A DNA stretch of 64,000 nt from Methylobacterium sp. CB376 (GCF_029714205.1 NZ_CP121648.1:6574501-6638500), one strand, 5' to 3'. Counted from the stretch's first letter, positions 8,631-18,230 are shown. Notes: generated by a model from the sequence alone, not told the origin. Translations and numbers: made by a program.

Positions 8631-9503
8631 CTATTCCGCGGCGATCCCGAGATTGTCGAGGCACTCGCGGATCTGCGCCGCGAGGGCGTCGGCCAGCGGC
8701 ATCGGCTCCGGGATGCGCGGGCGCATGAGCCCGATCCGGCAGGTGGGGAGGGCGGGAAACCCGTCCGCCGGGGAGAGGATCCGCATCCCGGGCCTGAGCG
8801 CGCTCTCGGGCAGGACCGAGACGGCGAGGCCCGCCAGCACCGCGGCGCCGACCGCGGTCGAGCTCCAGCTCACGAACAGGATGCGGTTGGGGCGGCCGAC
8901 CCGCTCCAGGGCCGCGAGCGCCGCCGCGCGCCAGACGCAGGCCGGGCGCCCGAGGGCGAGCGGCAGGGGCGTCTGCGCGTGGGTGCGGTGGCGGCCCGAC
9001 CCGACCCAGAGCAGCGCCTCGGTGCGGATCGTCTCGATGCTGCCGCGGTGGCGCGCCTCCGTGATGATGGCGAGGTCGAGGTCGCCGCTCCCGATCCGGG
9101 CGACCAGCATGTCGGTGGGCTCGCAGACCACCGTCACCTCGGCGCGCGGATGCGCCCGCGCGAAGCGGGCCAGGATCTCCGGCAGGTAGCGCTCGGCGTA
9201 GTCGTCGGGCAGGCCGAGCCGCACCCGGCCCGCGAGGTCGCCCTCGGCGAAGCGCGCGAGGCACTCGGTCTGCAGCCACACGATCCGCCGCGCGTAGTCG
9301 AGGAGGCGCTCCCCGTCGTCGGTGAGCCGCACCCCGCGCCCGGCCCGGGCGAAGATCTCGCGCCCGATCCGCTCCTCCAGCCGCTTCATCTGCATCGAGA
9401 CGGCCGATTGCGTCTTGTGCACGCGCTCGGCGGCCTGGGTGAAGGAGCCGGTTTCGGCGATCGCCACCAAGCTGCGCAGCTGGTCGATGTCGAGGGGGTG
9501 CAG
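8631..9503 (-). CDS. LysR family transcriptional regulator, probable CTG start
   Basis: A LysR regulator of about 290 residues. The N-terminal helix-turn-helix is clear (LVAIAETGSFTQAAERVHKT, SAVSMQMKRLEERIG) and the effector-binding domain follows (LRLGLPDDYAERYLPEIL, GDLDLAIITE). The first conventional alternative start (TTG at 9470) falls inside the first helix and would damage it. A CTG at 9503 gives the expected LHPLDIDQLRSL N-terminus and sits 5 bases after a perfect AAGGAGG; an in-frame stop lies just upstream. It is divergent from a DUF1127 gene, a frequent pairing in this order. The likely operator is the GATGT-GAC-ACATC repeat at 9530-9542. Confidence 0.85.
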   Translation of the reverse strand: MHPLDIDQLRSLVAIAETGSFTQAAERVHKTQSAVSMQMKRLEERIGREIFARAGRGVRLTDDGERLLDYARRIVWLQTECLARFAEGDLAGRVRLGLPDDYAERYLPEILARFARAHPRAEVTVVCEPTDMLVARIGSGDLDLAIITEARHRGSIETIRTEALLWVGSGRHRTHAQTPLPLALGRPACVWRAAALAALERVGRPNRILFVSWSSTAVGAAVLAGLAVSVLPESALRPGMRILSPADGFPALPTCRIGLMRPRIPEPMPLADALAAQIRECLDNLGIAAE

Positions 9504-9529
9504 GGCGGCCTCCTTTCATCAGCTTCCGT

Positions 9530-9542
9530 GATGTGACACATC
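9530..9542. promoter_or_regulatory. Candidate LysR operator
   Basis: Perfect inverted repeat GATGT / ACATC with a 3-bp centre, in the 123-bp gap between the divergent LysR and DUF1127 genes. Short dyads of this kind (T-N11-A class) are the usual LysR recognition sites. The assignment rests on position and symmetry only. Confidence 0.35.
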
Positions 9543-9626
9543 TCAAGCATTCGCTCAACGGATCGGTCGCGCCGGCGTATGAGGGGGCTGCGGCGCGCCC
9601 CGGAATGGCCGCCGCCGGAGGTCAGG

Positions 9627-9965
9627 ATGACGGTCGGTTTCGCTCCCCTCGGTGTTCTCTCGCTGGTCCTGCGGGCCGGTCGCGTGGCCCACAAGGGCGT
9701 GGCGACGGTGATCCGCCTCCTCGCCCACCGGCGCGCCGCCCATCGCCTCGCCGCGCTCGACGACCGCATGCTCAGGGATCTCGGGCTGACCCGCGCCGAG
9801 GTCGTGGGCGCCCTCGACCTGTCGTGGCGGGACGACCCGACCCTGCACTTGGCGGACCGACGTCACTCCAAGATCCTGGGCGCTTCGCCTGTGGGCCCTT
9901 CAGCGGTGCGCGTGACCCTGGTGGCCCGCGACGGGAGCCGGGTGGGGCGGGGGCTCGCCGCCTGA
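9627..9965 (+). CDS. DUF1127 domain-containing protein
   Basis: About 112 residues. The DUF1127 signature is RLAALDDRMLRDLGLTRAEV near residues 38-57, with its conserved Arg/Leu/Asp spacing. Members are small RNA-binding or regulatory proteins linked to phosphate, carbon and RNA turnover in Agrobacterium, but this one has an unusually long N-terminal hydrophobic lead (FAPLGVLSLVLRAG) and a C-terminal tail. The start at 9627 follows CGGAGGTCAGG; an upstream ATG at 9579 has no such site. Its last 103 bp overlap the 3' end of the convergent MATE gene, so one of the two tails may be poorly conserved. Confidence 0.8.
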   Translation: MTVGFAPLGVLSLVLRAGRVAHKGVATVIRLLAHRRAAHRLAALDDRMLRDLGLTRAEVVGALDLSWRDDPTLHLADRRHSKILGASPVGPSAVRVTLVARDGSRVGRGLAA

Positions 9966-11344
9966 GGCCGCGCCGGGAAGGGGGCCGGTCCGCTGCGCGG
10001 CCGGCGCTCCAGCACGCCCACGACCCGGAACGCGGCGAGGAGCGCCAGCGCCCCGAAGGCGACCGAGCCCGCCCCGACCCCGAGCAGGGCGCCCTCCGGC
10101 CCGCCGAGCCGGGCGCCCAGCACCGCGAAGGGCATGGTGCCGAGCGTCGCCCGGCCCCAGTTGAAGGCGGTGGAGAGGAGCGGGAAGCCGAGATTGTTGA
10201 AGGCGGCGTTGGCCAGGAACAGCAGCCCGTTGAAGAACCAGATCCCGCTGCCGACGAGGCAGAAGAAGGCGACGAGGCGCGCCGCCTCGCCGTCGAGGGC
10301 GAAGGCGCGGGGGATCGCCCCGCGCCCGAGCGCCAGCGCCAGCCAGACCGCCGCGAGGTAGAGGGCGGTGACCAGGACGGCGTCCCGCAGGATGCGCCGC
10401 ATCCGGTCGAAGCGGCCCGCGCCCCAGTTCTGGCCGAGGATCGGCCCGATCGCCCCCGAGAGCGCGAACAGCCCCCCGAAGGCGACCGGGATCAGCCGGT
10501 CGATCACGGCGCCGGCCGCCACGGCCTGCGTCCCGAACCCCGCGATCACCTGGGCCAGGAAGGCGCTCGCCACGGGCGGGGCGAGGTTGGTCAGCACCGC
10601 CGGCAGGGCGATGCGCAGCACCTCGGGGGCGTCGGCCAGGACCGCCTCGGCCCGCGGCAGGGCCACCATGCGGTGCACCGCCACGGCGCCCTGCCAGCCG
10701 ATCGCCGCGAAGGCGAGGCGCACCGCCACCACGCTGAGCGCCGCCCCGTCGAGCCCGAGCCCGAGGCCGAAGATCAGCAGCGGGTCGAGGACGGCCATGA
10801 CCACGGCCCCGCCGACCGTCACGGCGCTGGACCGGCGGGCATCGGCCACGGCGCGCAGCACGCCGGACAAGCCCATGCCGAGCGCCATCAGGGGCAGGGC
10901 CGGCAGCGAGATCAGCAGGAAGCGCCGCGCCGCCGGCACCACCTCCGGCCCCGCCCCGACGAGGCGCAGGAGCGGGTCGAGGAAGAGCACGAGGAGCGCG
11001 AGGACGAGGAGGGAGGCCAGGACCGTGAGCGCCATGGCGGAGGCGGCGAGGCGCCGCGCGCGCTCCCGGTCGCCGGCCCCGAGGGCCCGCGCCACCAGGG
11101 CGCCGACCGCGATCATCATGCCGATGTTGATGGAGACGCCGAAGACCTGGAGGATGGAGGCGAAGCCCACCGCCGCGGTGAGCGACGGGTCGCCGAGCCA
11201 GGACACGTAGAGCAGCGACAGGAGGTCGACGGCGAAGACCGCCATCAGCCCGGCCGAGCCCGCCGCCCCCATCACCACCACGTGGCGCAGCGTCGAGCCG
11301 GTGACGAAGGCGGCCTCGCCCGTCCGGGCGCGGTCAGGCCTCAT
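9863..11344 (-). CDS. MATE family efflux transporter
   Basis: A 493-residue inner-membrane protein with about 12 hydrophobic helices in two related halves, as in MATE (NorM/DinF) proteins that export drugs or cations using Na+ or H+ gradients. Family-like segments include SWLGDPSLTAAVGFA near the first helix and GQNWGAGRFDRMRRILRDA between the halves. The last 45 residues are a Pro/Arg-rich tail, antisense to the DUF1127 gene, and are not typical of the family. Its ATG lies inside the last codons of the upstream Kef-type gene (11-bp overlap), so translation is probably coupled and the two form an operon. Confidence 0.88.
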   Translation of the reverse strand: MRPDRARTGEAAFVTGSTLRHVVVMGAAGSAGLMAVFAVDLLSLLYVSWLGDPSLTAAVGFASILQVFGVSINIGMMIAVGALVARALGAGDRERARRLAASAMALTVLASLLVLALLVLFLDPLLRLVGAGPEVVPAARRFLLISLPALPLMALGMGLSGVLRAVADARRSSAVTVGGAVVMAVLDPLLIFGLGLGLDGAALSVVAVRLAFAAIGWQGAVAVHRMVALPRAEAVLADAPEVLRIALPAVLTNLAPPVASAFLAQVIAGFGTQAVAAGAVIDRLIPVAFGGLFALSGAIGPILGQNWGAGRFDRMRRILRDAVLVTALYLAAVWLALALGRGAIPRAFALDGEAARLVAFFCLVGSGIWFFNGLLFLANAAFNNLGFPLLSTAFNWGRATLGTMPFAVLGARLGGPEGALLGVGAGSVAFGALALLAAFRVVGVLERRPRSGPAPFPARPQAASPRPTRLPSRATRVTRTAEGPTGEAPRILE

Positions 11345-13232
11345 CGGAGACCGGCTCCGGGCTGGCCTCGGGGGCGGGCTCGGGCGGCGCCGGCCGCTCC
11401 TTGGCGAGGATGTCCCGCGTCTCCTGGGTCAGCGCCCGGGAGGCGCGCTGGGGCGCGGTCAGGGGCTCGGGCTTGATGCGCACGAGGCCGCGCACCGGGT
11501 CGGTGCGGTCGAGGGGCTCGCCGGCCTGCTGCAGGACGAGCCGGGCGACGTCGCGCTTGCGCACGTCGTCGGCGATGCCGGCCGCCTCCTGGGCCGGCAC
11601 GCCGAGCGCCTCCAGGGTGGCCCGCCCGAAGGCCAGCGCCGACTCGACCGTCTCGCGGATCAGGAAGTCGACGTCCCGGTTCATCGCCTCGATCGCCTGG
11701 ACCCGGTCGAAGACCCGCACGTAGGTGCGGGCGGCGGGGAATTCCGCGTGGACAAGGTCGATGATCTTGAGGGTCTCCTCGGCCTCGTCGATGCAGATGC
11801 AGATCACCTCGGCGCGCCCGGCCCCGGCCGCCCGCAGCACGTCGAGGCGGGTGCCGTCGCCGTAATAGACCCGGAAGCCGAAGCGGGCGGCGCTGCGGAT
11901 CTGCTCCACGTCCTTGTCGATCACCGTGACGCTGATCCCCTGCGCCAGCAGCACCTGGTTGAGGATCTGGCCGAAGCGGCCGAAGCCGACCACGAGGACG
12001 CGGGCGTCGGTGCTCTCGATCTGGTCGTAGGCCGGTTCGAGGGCGCCGGTGCGCCGCCGCGCGAGCAGCCCGTCGAGCCCCTTGGCGGCGAGCGGCCCCA
12101 CCAGCATGGTGAGCGCCGCGAGCGCGATGGCGAGCCGCCCCGCCGCCCCGTCCACGATCCCGAGCTCGCCCGCCATCGGCAGGAGCACGAAGGCGAATTC
12201 CCCCGCCGGCGCGAGCACGGCGGCGCCCCGCAGGGCGTCGAGCCAGGGCGAGCCGAACAGGCGGAACAGGGCCGCCACGACCGCGGTCTTGAGCAGGATC
12301 GCCGAGACCGTGGCGGCCGAGAGCCCGAGCCAGTGCTCCCGCACCAGCGCCACGTCGATCGACATGCCGACGCTCATGAAGAAGAGGCCGAGCAGCATGC
12401 CGCGGAACGGCTCGATATCGGCCTCGAGCTGGTGGCGGAAGTTCGATTCGGCGAGCAGCAGCCCGGCCAGGAAGGCGCCCATCGCCATCGAGAGGCCGAC
12501 ATGCTCCATCAGCAGCGCGGTCCCGAGCACGACCAAGAGGGCGGCGGCGGTCATCACCTCGCGGGCGCCGCTGGCGGCCAGCAGCCGGAAGAACCGGTTG
12601 AGGCCGTAGCGTCCGACCAGCACCGCCGCCAGGATCGCCGCCACCGCCGAGCCCGCCGCGCGCAGCGCCTCGCCGAGCGGGTTGCCGCTCGCCGCCGTGC
12701 CGGTCGAGGCGAGCAGCGGCAACAGGGCCAGGATCGCCACCACCGAGAGGTCCTGGAACAGCAGCACCGCGAAGGCGCGCTGGCCGTAGGGGGCGGCGAG
12801 GTCGCGCCGTTCCTCCAGCAATTGCAGGGCGACCGCCGTCGCCGAGAGGGCGAGCGCCGTGCCGACCACCCCGGCGGCGGCCGGGGTGAGGCCGCCCAGG
12901 ATGCCGAGTCCCCCGAGCGCCGCCGCGCAGGCGACGAGCTGGAGCGTGCCGAGGCCCAGGATGTCGCGGCGCATCGAGATCAGCCGCGAGAGCTCCAGTT
13001 CGAGCCCGACGATGAACAGCAGCAGCACCACCCCGAGCTCCGAGACGCTGCGCGCCGTCTCGGCCTCCGGGATCAGCGAGAACCCGGAGGGCCCGATCAC
13101 CACCCCGGCCAGGAGGTAGCCCAGAACCGCGCTCTGGCCGAGCAGGCGCACGATCGGCACGCCGACCACGGCGGCCGACAGGAAGGTGAGGACCGGCGGC
13201 AGGAAGCTGGCGTGGTCGGCGGCACTCGCCAT
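11334..13232 (-). CDS. CPA2 family monovalent cation:proton antiporter (Kef type) with TrkA-N domain
   Basis: A 632-residue protein. The N-terminal half (about residues 1-385) is a 12-13-helix Na+/H+ exchanger domain (SVSELGVVLLLFIVGLELEL, AMGAFLAGLLLAES). The C-terminal half holds an NAD-binding RCK/TrkA-N domain beginning VLVVGFGRFGQILNQVL, with acidic residue D in TVIDKD and the GDGTRLDVLRAAG strand-turn-helix. Kef proteins exchange K+ for H+ and are gated by nucleotide or glutathione adducts. A Pro/Glu-rich tail ends the protein. The ATG at 13232 is the first giving a clean N-terminus; the open frame continues upstream without coding character. Confidence 0.9.
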   Translation of the reverse strand: MASAADHASFLPPVLTFLSAAVVGVPIVRLLGQSAVLGYLLAGVVIGPSGFSLIPEAETARSVSELGVVLLLFIVGLELELSRLISMRRDILGLGTLQLVACAAALGGLGILGGLTPAAAGVVGTALALSATAVALQLLEERRDLAAPYGQRAFAVLLFQDLSVVAILALLPLLASTGTAASGNPLGEALRAAGSAVAAILAAVLVGRYGLNRFFRLLAASGAREVMTAAALLVVLGTALLMEHVGLSMAMGAFLAGLLLAESNFRHQLEADIEPFRGMLLGLFFMSVGMSIDVALVREHWLGLSAATVSAILLKTAVVAALFRLFGSPWLDALRGAAVLAPAGEFAFVLLPMAGELGIVDGAAGRLAIALAALTMLVGPLAAKGLDGLLARRRTGALEPAYDQIESTDARVLVVGFGRFGQILNQVLLAQGISVTVIDKDVEQIRSAARFGFRVYYGDGTRLDVLRAAGAGRAEVICICIDEAEETLKIIDLVHAEFPAARTYVRVFDRVQAIEAMNRDVDFLIRETVESALAFGRATLEALGVPAQEAAGIADDVRKRDVARLVLQQAGEPLDRTDPVRGLVRIKPEPLTAPQRASRALTQETRDILAKERPAPPEPAPEASPEPVSDEA

Positions 13233-13541
13233 GCGGGGCTCCCGGTGGGTGAGGGGAGCGCACTCCTTAACCCGGGGATGTGGCGCAAAGCGAGGCGGGA
13301 GGGGGCGGGGCGGGAGGCCGGAGCGAGCCTCGGTCGGCGGGCGCGCCATCGCGGCGCGCCCGGAGCGTCGCGCGGCGCGACGCGTCGCTCCGACGTTCGC
13401 CGGCGCCCCCGCCGGCGCCCCTCGCCGAAGCCGAAGCCCCGAGGGGCCGGCGCGAGAGGGCGCCCGCGCCGCCCCGCCGTTGCGGCAGATCCGTGAAGCG
13501 GCCATGCTGCGGCGCTCCCGCCCGCCCATCCCCGGTTCCCC
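13233..13541. other. Intergenic region, divergent Kef/MFS promoters
   Basis: About 309 bp between divergent genes, extremely GC-rich. A short stretch, CTTAACCCGGGG near 13266, is the only AT-containing island. I see no gene, terminator or clear operator. Confidence 0.4.
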
Positions 13542-14699
13542 ATGCAGGTCCGCCTCGGCCGCCCCCTCGCCATCCTGGCCGCCACGCAGGTGATCGGGTG
13601 GGGCAGCATCCTCCTGCCCCCGGTGATCGGCGCCCGGATGGGGGCCTCCCTCGGCCTCGACCTGCCCACCGTTCTGGCCGGATCCTCGCTCGTGATGGTG
13701 GTGTCGGGGCTCGCCTCGCCGCTCCTCGGCCGAGCCTACGCGCGCATCGGGGCGCGGTCCGTGATGATGGCCGGGTCCCTCCTCGGCGCCGCCGGCCTGC
13801 TGCTGCTCTCGGCCGCCGCCGGCCTCGCGAGCTACCTGCTCGCCTGGGCGGTGCTCGGCCTCTTCGGCGCGGCGATGCTCTCGACCAGCGCCAACGCCTA
13901 CCTGACCGAACTCGCCGGGCCCCGCGCCCGCAGCGCGATCGGCCTCGTGATGCTGGTGACGGGCCTCGCCACCGGGATCTTCTGGCCGCTCACCGCCTGG
14001 CTCGACGCCGCGATCGGCTGGCGCGGGGCGGTGCGGCTCTATGCCGGGCTCCAGCTCGCCCTCGTGCTGCCGCTGCTCGCCTGGCTGCCGCCCGCGCGGG
14101 GCCCGGTCTCGGCCACCGCGGCGGCGCCCGCGCCCTCCGCCGCCGATTCCCCCTTCCGGCTGATGGCGGCGGCGATCGGGCTCAGCGGCTTCGTCTCCTT
14201 CGGGCTCGAAGCGGTCACCATCGCGCTCCTCACCGCCTACGGCTTCGGCACCGCCGAGGCCGTCGCCGCCGGCTCCGCCATGGGCCTGCTCAAGGTCGCC
14301 GGGCGGATGATCGACATGGCCGGCGGCGCGCGTTGGGACGGCCTGACCACCGGGATCGTCGCCACCGGGGCGATGCCGCTCGGCCTCGCGGCGCTGCTCC
14401 TCGGCGGCGGCGGCAGCGCGGCGGCCCTGGTCTTCGCGGTCCTGTTCGGGCTGGGCAGCGGCGCCTTCGCGATCGCCCGGGCGACGATGCCCCTCGTCTT
14501 CTACGACGGGGCCGCCTACGGCGCGGCGCTGGCGCGGATCGCGCTGCCGCTCAACCTCGCGGCCGCGGCGGCGCCGCCGCTCCTCGGTGCCCTGCTGACC
14601 CGGTTCGGGCCGGCCCCCGCGCTCGCCACCGCGATGGGCTGCTCGCTCGCGGCCTGCGCCCTGCTCGCGCGCCTCGCCCGGCTGCGGCCGGCCCGCTGA
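13542..14699 (+). CDS. MFS transporter
   Basis: A 385-residue major-facilitator protein with about 12 predicted transmembrane segments. The cytoplasmic loop between helices 2 and 3 reads [19 protein letters not shown], the degenerate G-x-x-x-D/R-R-x-G motif A of MFS carriers. Later segments such as [24 protein letters not shown] match the helix 5-6 region of bacterial MFS permeases. The substrate cannot be predicted. It stands alone on the plus strand between the divergent Kef gene and ispH, 167 bp before the latter. Confidence 0.85.
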   Translation: MQVRLGRPLAILAATQVIGWGSILLPPVIGARMGASLGLDLPTVLAGSSLVMVVSGLASPLLGRAYARIGARSVMMAGSLLGAAGLLLLSAAAGLASYLLAWAVLGLFGAAMLSTSANAYLTELAGPRARSAIGLVMLVTGLATGIFWPLTAWLDAAIGWRGAVRLYAGLQLALVLPLLAWLPPARGPVSATAAAPAPSAADSPFRLMAAAIGLSGFVSFGLEAVTIALLTAYGFGTAEAVAAGSAMGLLKVAGRMIDMAGGARWDGLTTGIVATGAMPLGLAALLLGGGGSAAALVFAVLFGLGSGAFAIARATMPLVFYDGAAYGAALARIALPLNLAAAAAPPLLGALLTRFGPAPALATAMGCSLAACALLARLARLRPAR

Positions 14700-14866
14700 C
14701 CGCCGCCCGCCGAAGCCGCCGCGCCGCGCGGGGCGCGCCCGCGCCGCGCAGGTGCGCCGTCTCACCCGGCGCGCGGGCGATCCGGCGGTTGCGTCTAGGG
14801 ATCGCCGTGATTCGATGCGATGAGAGGTTGACAGGCCAAGCCCCCCTTCGCCACATCCCGGGTATC

Positions 14867-15868
14867 ATGACCGCTCCCGCGAACTCCTCCGCCCCCGGCG
14901 CCGCCGCGCCCGAGAAACCCCCGCTCGAGATCATGCTCTGCGCGCCCCGCGGCTTCTGCGCGGGCGTGGTGCGCGCCATCGACGTGGTCGAGCGGGCGCT
15001 CGCGATCTATGGGCCGCCGGTCTACGTCCGGCACGAGATCGTCCACAACAAGTACGTGGTCGAGAGCCTGAAGCGCAAAGGCGCCGTCTTCGTCTCCGAA
15101 CTCGACGAGGTTCCGGACGGCAACGCCCCGGTGATCTTCTCGGCCCACGGCGTCGCCAAGACCGTGCCGCAGACCGCCGAGAGCCGCGGCCTCACCACCA
15201 TCGACGCGACCTGCCCCCTCGTCACCAAGGTCCACCGCGAGGCGGAGATCCACCACAAGCGCGGGCGCCACGTGCTCCTCGTCGGCCATTCGGGCCATCC
15301 CGAGGTGGTCGGCACGATGGGCCAGCTGCCGGCGGGCTCGATCACCCTGGTGGAGGACGTCGAGCAGATCGAGGCGCTGGAGCCCGCCAACCGCGACAAC
15401 CTCGCCTGGGTGACGCAGACCACCCTCTCGGTCGACGACACCCACCACATCGTCGAGGCGCTCAAGCGCAAGTTCCCGGCGATCGTCGGCCCGCACAAGG
15501 ACGACATCTGCTACGCCACCACCAACCGCCAGGAGGCGGTCAAGCAGGTGGCGCCCCTCGTGGACGCGCTGATCGTGGTCGGCTCGTCGAACTCCTCGAA
15601 CTCGCAGCGCCTGCGCGAGGTGGCCGAGCGGGCGGGCTGCCCGATCACCCGGCTCCTCAACCGCGCCGAGGAGATCGACTGGGACGCCTTCGCCAATATC
15701 CGCCGGCTCGGCCTCACCGCCGGCGCCTCGGCCCCCGAGGTGCTGGTCGAGGAGATCATCGACGCCTTCGCGACCCGCTACGCGGTCACGGTCGACACGG
15801 TCTCGACCACCACCGAGGACATGGTCTTCCCGCTGCCGCGGGAATTGCGCAGCGAGGCCGCCGAGTGA
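14867..15868 (+). CDS. ispH: 4-hydroxy-3-methylbut-2-enyl diphosphate reductase
   Basis: The last enzyme of the MEP isoprenoid pathway, an iron-sulfur reductase making IPP and DMAPP. All three cluster cysteines are visible: Cys31 in [13 protein letters not shown], Cys116 in [11 protein letters not shown] and Cys215 in [11 protein letters not shown]. The TQTTLS and SSNSSNS substrate-diphosphate motifs are also present. The 333-residue length is normal with a short Ala/Pro N-terminal extension. The ATG at 14867 lacks a recognisable ribosome site. A TTGACA at 14828 is a possible -35 element that would put transcription very near the ATG. A hairpin terminator follows the stop. Confidence 0.95.
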   Translation: MTAPANSSAPGAAAPEKPPLEIMLCAPRGFCAGVVRAIDVVERALAIYGPPVYVRHEIVHNKYVVESLKRKGAVFVSELDEVPDGNAPVIFSAHGVAKTVPQTAESRGLTTIDATCPLVTKVHREAEIHHKRGRHVLLVGHSGHPEVVGTMGQLPAGSITLVEDVEQIEALEPANRDNLAWVTQTTLSVDDTHHIVEALKRKFPAIVGPHKDDICYATTNRQEAVKQVAPLVDALIVVGSSNSSNSQRLREVAERAGCPITRLLNRAEEIDWDAFANIRRLGLTAGASAPEVLVEEIIDAFATRYAVTVDTVSTTTEDMVFPLPRELRSEAAE

Positions 15869-15872
15869 CCTG

Positions 15873-15894
15873 ACCGCCCCGCCGGGCGGTCTTT
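15873..15894 (+). terminator. Terminator hairpin after ispH
   Basis: Arms ACCGCCC (15873-15879) and GGGCGGT (15884-15890) around a 4-base loop, then CTTTG. The T tract is short, so termination may be partial. Confidence 0.55.
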
Positions 15895-15903
15895 GACAAG
15901 CGC

Positions 15904-15935
15904 GGGGCGCCGCCCCATCACCGGGGCGGCGCCCC
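15904..15935. promoter_or_regulatory. 13-bp perfect GC hairpin in the ispH-thrB gap
   Basis: Arms GGGGCGCCGCCCC (15904-15916) and its exact complement (15923-15935) with a 6-base loop. It follows a TTGACA at 15893-15898 and precedes thrB by 57 bp. There is no T tract. It could be a leader structure for thrB or a second termination stem. Confidence 0.4.
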
Positions 15936-15992
15936 TCGCGCGCCGGGGCGACGCCGTCCGGCCGCCTCCTTCCTTCGAGACGGATACGGACC

Positions 15993-16958
15993 GTGGCGGT
16001 CTACACCGAGGTTCCCGACGAGGCGCTCGCCGCCTTCCTGGCCGATTACGACATCGGCGGCCTGCTCTCCTACAAGGGCATCGCCGAGGGGGTCGAGAAC
16101 ACCAACTTCTACCTGCACACCACGGTCGGCTCCTACATCCTGACCCTCTACGAGAAGCGGGTGGCGGAGGGGGACCTGCCCTTCTTCCTCGGCCTGATGG
16201 AGCACCTCGCGGCGCGCGGCCTCGCCTGCCCGCAGCCGATCCGCAACCGGGCCGGCACGGCGCTCGGGCGGCTCTGCGGGCGGCCCGCCGTGATCGTGTC
16301 CTTCCTGGACGGCGTCTCGGTGCGCCGGCCCGGGGTGCGCCACTGCCGGGCGCTCGGCCGGGCGCTGGCCGGCCTCCACGCGGCCGGGGTGGATTTCCCG
16401 ATGCGGCGCCCCAACGCCCTCTCGGTCGCGGCGTGGCGCCCGCTCTTCGCCCAGGCCGAGGCGCAGGCCGACCGGGTCGCCCCGAACCTCGCGGCGCGCA
16501 CCCGCGACGACCTCGCCCGGCTGGAGGAGGCCTGGCCGCGGGACCTGCCGGGCGGCGTGATCCACGCCGACCTCTTCACCGACAACGTCTTCTTCATCGG
16601 CGACGCGGTCTCGGGGCTGATCGACTTCTACTTCGCCTGCACGGACGCCTTCGCGTACGACCTCGCCATCTGCCTCAACGCGTGGTGCTTCGAGCTGGAC
16701 GGCTCCTTCAACCGCACCAAGGGCCAGGCCATGATCGCCGCCTACCAGGCGGCACGGCCCCTCGATCCCCGCGAGGTCGAGTCCCTGCCGCTGCTCGCCC
16801 GGGGCGCGGCCCTGCGCTTCATGCTCACCCGCCTGGTGGATTGGCTCAACGTGCCGCCCGGCGCGCTGGTGAAGCCGAAGGATCCCCTCGAATACGACCG
16901 CAAGCTCGCCTTCCACCGCCGGGTGACGGGGGCGGAGGAATACGGCTGGACGCCGTAG
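15993..16958 (+). CDS. thrB: Homoserine kinase (ThrB, alphaproteobacterial type)
   Basis: A 321-residue kinase of the aminoglycoside-phosphotransferase-like homoserine kinase family, which phosphorylates L-homoserine in threonine synthesis. Key features: EGVENTNFYL near residues 33-42, LYEKR as the ATP-site lysine region, the catalytic-loop motif GGVIHADLFTDNVFF, and the following GLIDFYFACTDAFAYDLAI (metal-binding Asp). It starts with GTG at 15993, giving the family's MAVYTEV N-terminus. In many relatives the order is ispH-thrB-rnhA; here ispH-thrB is kept but an MFS gene on the other strand follows instead of rnhA. Confidence 0.93.
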   Translation: MAVYTEVPDEALAAFLADYDIGGLLSYKGIAEGVENTNFYLHTTVGSYILTLYEKRVAEGDLPFFLGLMEHLAARGLACPQPIRNRAGTALGRLCGRPAVIVSFLDGVSVRRPGVRHCRALGRALAGLHAAGVDFPMRRPNALSVAAWRPLFAQAEAQADRVAPNLAARTRDDLARLEEAWPRDLPGGVIHADLFTDNVFFIGDAVSGLIDFYFACTDAFAYDLAICLNAWCFELDGSFNRTKGQAMIAAYQAARPLDPREVESLPLLARGAALRFMLTRLVDWLNVPPGALVKPKDPLEYDRKLAFHRRVTGAEEYGWTP

Positions 16959-17018
16959 GGGAGGGCGCCCGAACTCCCCGCGGCCGCCCGCGGGCGATGC
17001 CATGGGCCGGAGACCGGT

Positions 17019-18230
17019 TCACGCCCCCCGGGGCCCGGCCCTGGGTTCCAGCAGCGGCACCACCACCCCCGCCGCCGCGAAGGCGCCGCCGACGAGGCAG
17101 AGCAGCGGCCAGCCCCCCGCCGCGAAGGCGCGGGTGCCCGCCGAGGCGCCGAGGGCGCCGCCGATGAACACCGCCGTGAAGAACACCGTGTTGATCCGCC
17201 CCCGCGCCCCCGCCGCCAGCGCGTAGACCCGGGTCTGGTTGGCGATCAGCGCCGTGTTGATGCCGATGTCGATGAGGAGCACGCCGAGGGCCATCGCGGC
17301 GAGGGAGCGGCCGCCGAGGAGCCCGAACACCGCGAAGGAGGCGAGCGTCAGCAGCGCGCCGCCGATCACCACCGGCCGCGGGCTCTTCGCGTCGGCGAAG
17401 CGCCCCGCATAGGGCGCGCAGAGGGCGCCCGCGGCGCCGATCAGCCCGAACAGCCCGGCCCCGGCCGGATCGAGGCGGAAGGGCGGTCCCTCCACGAACA
17501 GGGCGAGGCTGGTCCAGAAGGCGTTGAAGGCGGCGAAGAGCAGCGCCTGGGACAGCGCCGCGCGCCGCAGGGGCGCCTGGCCCCGGGCGAGGTCGAGGAC
17601 CGAGGCCATCAGCGCGCCGTAGGGCAGGCGGGTGGCGGCCCGGGTCGCCGGCAGGGTCAGGGCCGCCAGGGCGGCGAGGGCGAGGGAGAGGCCGCAGGCG
17701 GCGCCGAACATCGCCCGCCAGCCGAACCACGCCCCCACGAGCCCGCTCAGGGTCCGGGCGAGCAGGATGCCGAGCAGGAGCCCGGTCATCACCTGGCCGA
17801 CCATCCGGCCGCGGCTGGCGTCCGGGGCGAGTTCGGCCGCGAAGGGCACCGCCTGCTGGGCCGCCGTCGACAGGACGCCGATCAGGAAGCTCGCCGCCGC
17901 CAGCGTGCCGAGCCCCGGGGCCAGGGCCGCCAGCACCAGCGCGCCCGAGAGCAGCAGGAGCTGGCCGACGATCAGCCCGCGGCGCGGGTAGCGGTCCCCC
18001 ATCGGGACGAGGCCGAGGATCCCGAGCCCGTAGCCGGCGAGCGTCGCGGTCGGGACCAGGCTCGACGCCGCCGCGCCGAGATCCTGCGCCAGCACGGCGA
18101 GGAGCGGCTGGTTGTAGTAGATGTTCGCCACGGCCCCGCCCGCGATCAGGCTCAGGCTGAGGCGCGTCGCCGGGGTGAGGGCCGGCAGCGCGGCGTTCTG
18201 CGGCAGGGCGGAAGACGGGGCGCTCGTCAT
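17019..18230 (-). CDS. MFS transporter (YbcL/sugar-efflux-like)
   Basis: A 403-residue major-facilitator permease with about 12 hydrophobic segments. Motif A is LGLVPMGDRYPRRGLIVGQ, and its second-half echo is GRFADAKSPRPVVIGG. The N-terminal GGAVANIYYNQPLLAVLAQD is characteristic of a large family of bacterial MFS proteins often annotated as drug or sugar efflux carriers. The ATG at 18230 is preferred over the open upstream extension, which is low-complexity. Substrate unknown. It is convergent with thrB. Confidence 0.86.
   Translation of the reverse strand: MTSAPSSALPQNAALPALTPATRLSLSLIAGGAVANIYYNQPLLAVLAQDLGAAASSLVPTATLAGYGLGILGLVPMGDRYPRRGLIVGQLLLLSGALVLAALAPGLGTLAAASFLIGVLSTAAQQAVPFAAELAPDASRGRMVGQVMTGLLLGILLARTLSGLVGAWFGWRAMFGAACGLSLALAALAALTLPATRAATRLPYGALMASVLDLARGQAPLRRAALSQALLFAAFNAFWTSLALFVEGPPFRLDPAGAGLFGLIGAAGALCAPYAGRFADAKSPRPVVIGGALLTLASFAVFGLLGGRSLAAMALGVLLIDIGINTALIANQTRVYALAAGARGRINTVFFTAVFIGGALGASAGTRAFAAGGWPLLCLVGGAFAAAGVVVPLLEPRAGPRGA

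Noticed and set aside
11301..13496. Plus-strand open frame of 731 codons
   Set aside because: Antisense to the Kef-type antiporter; no motifs and His/Arg/Gln-rich shadow composition.
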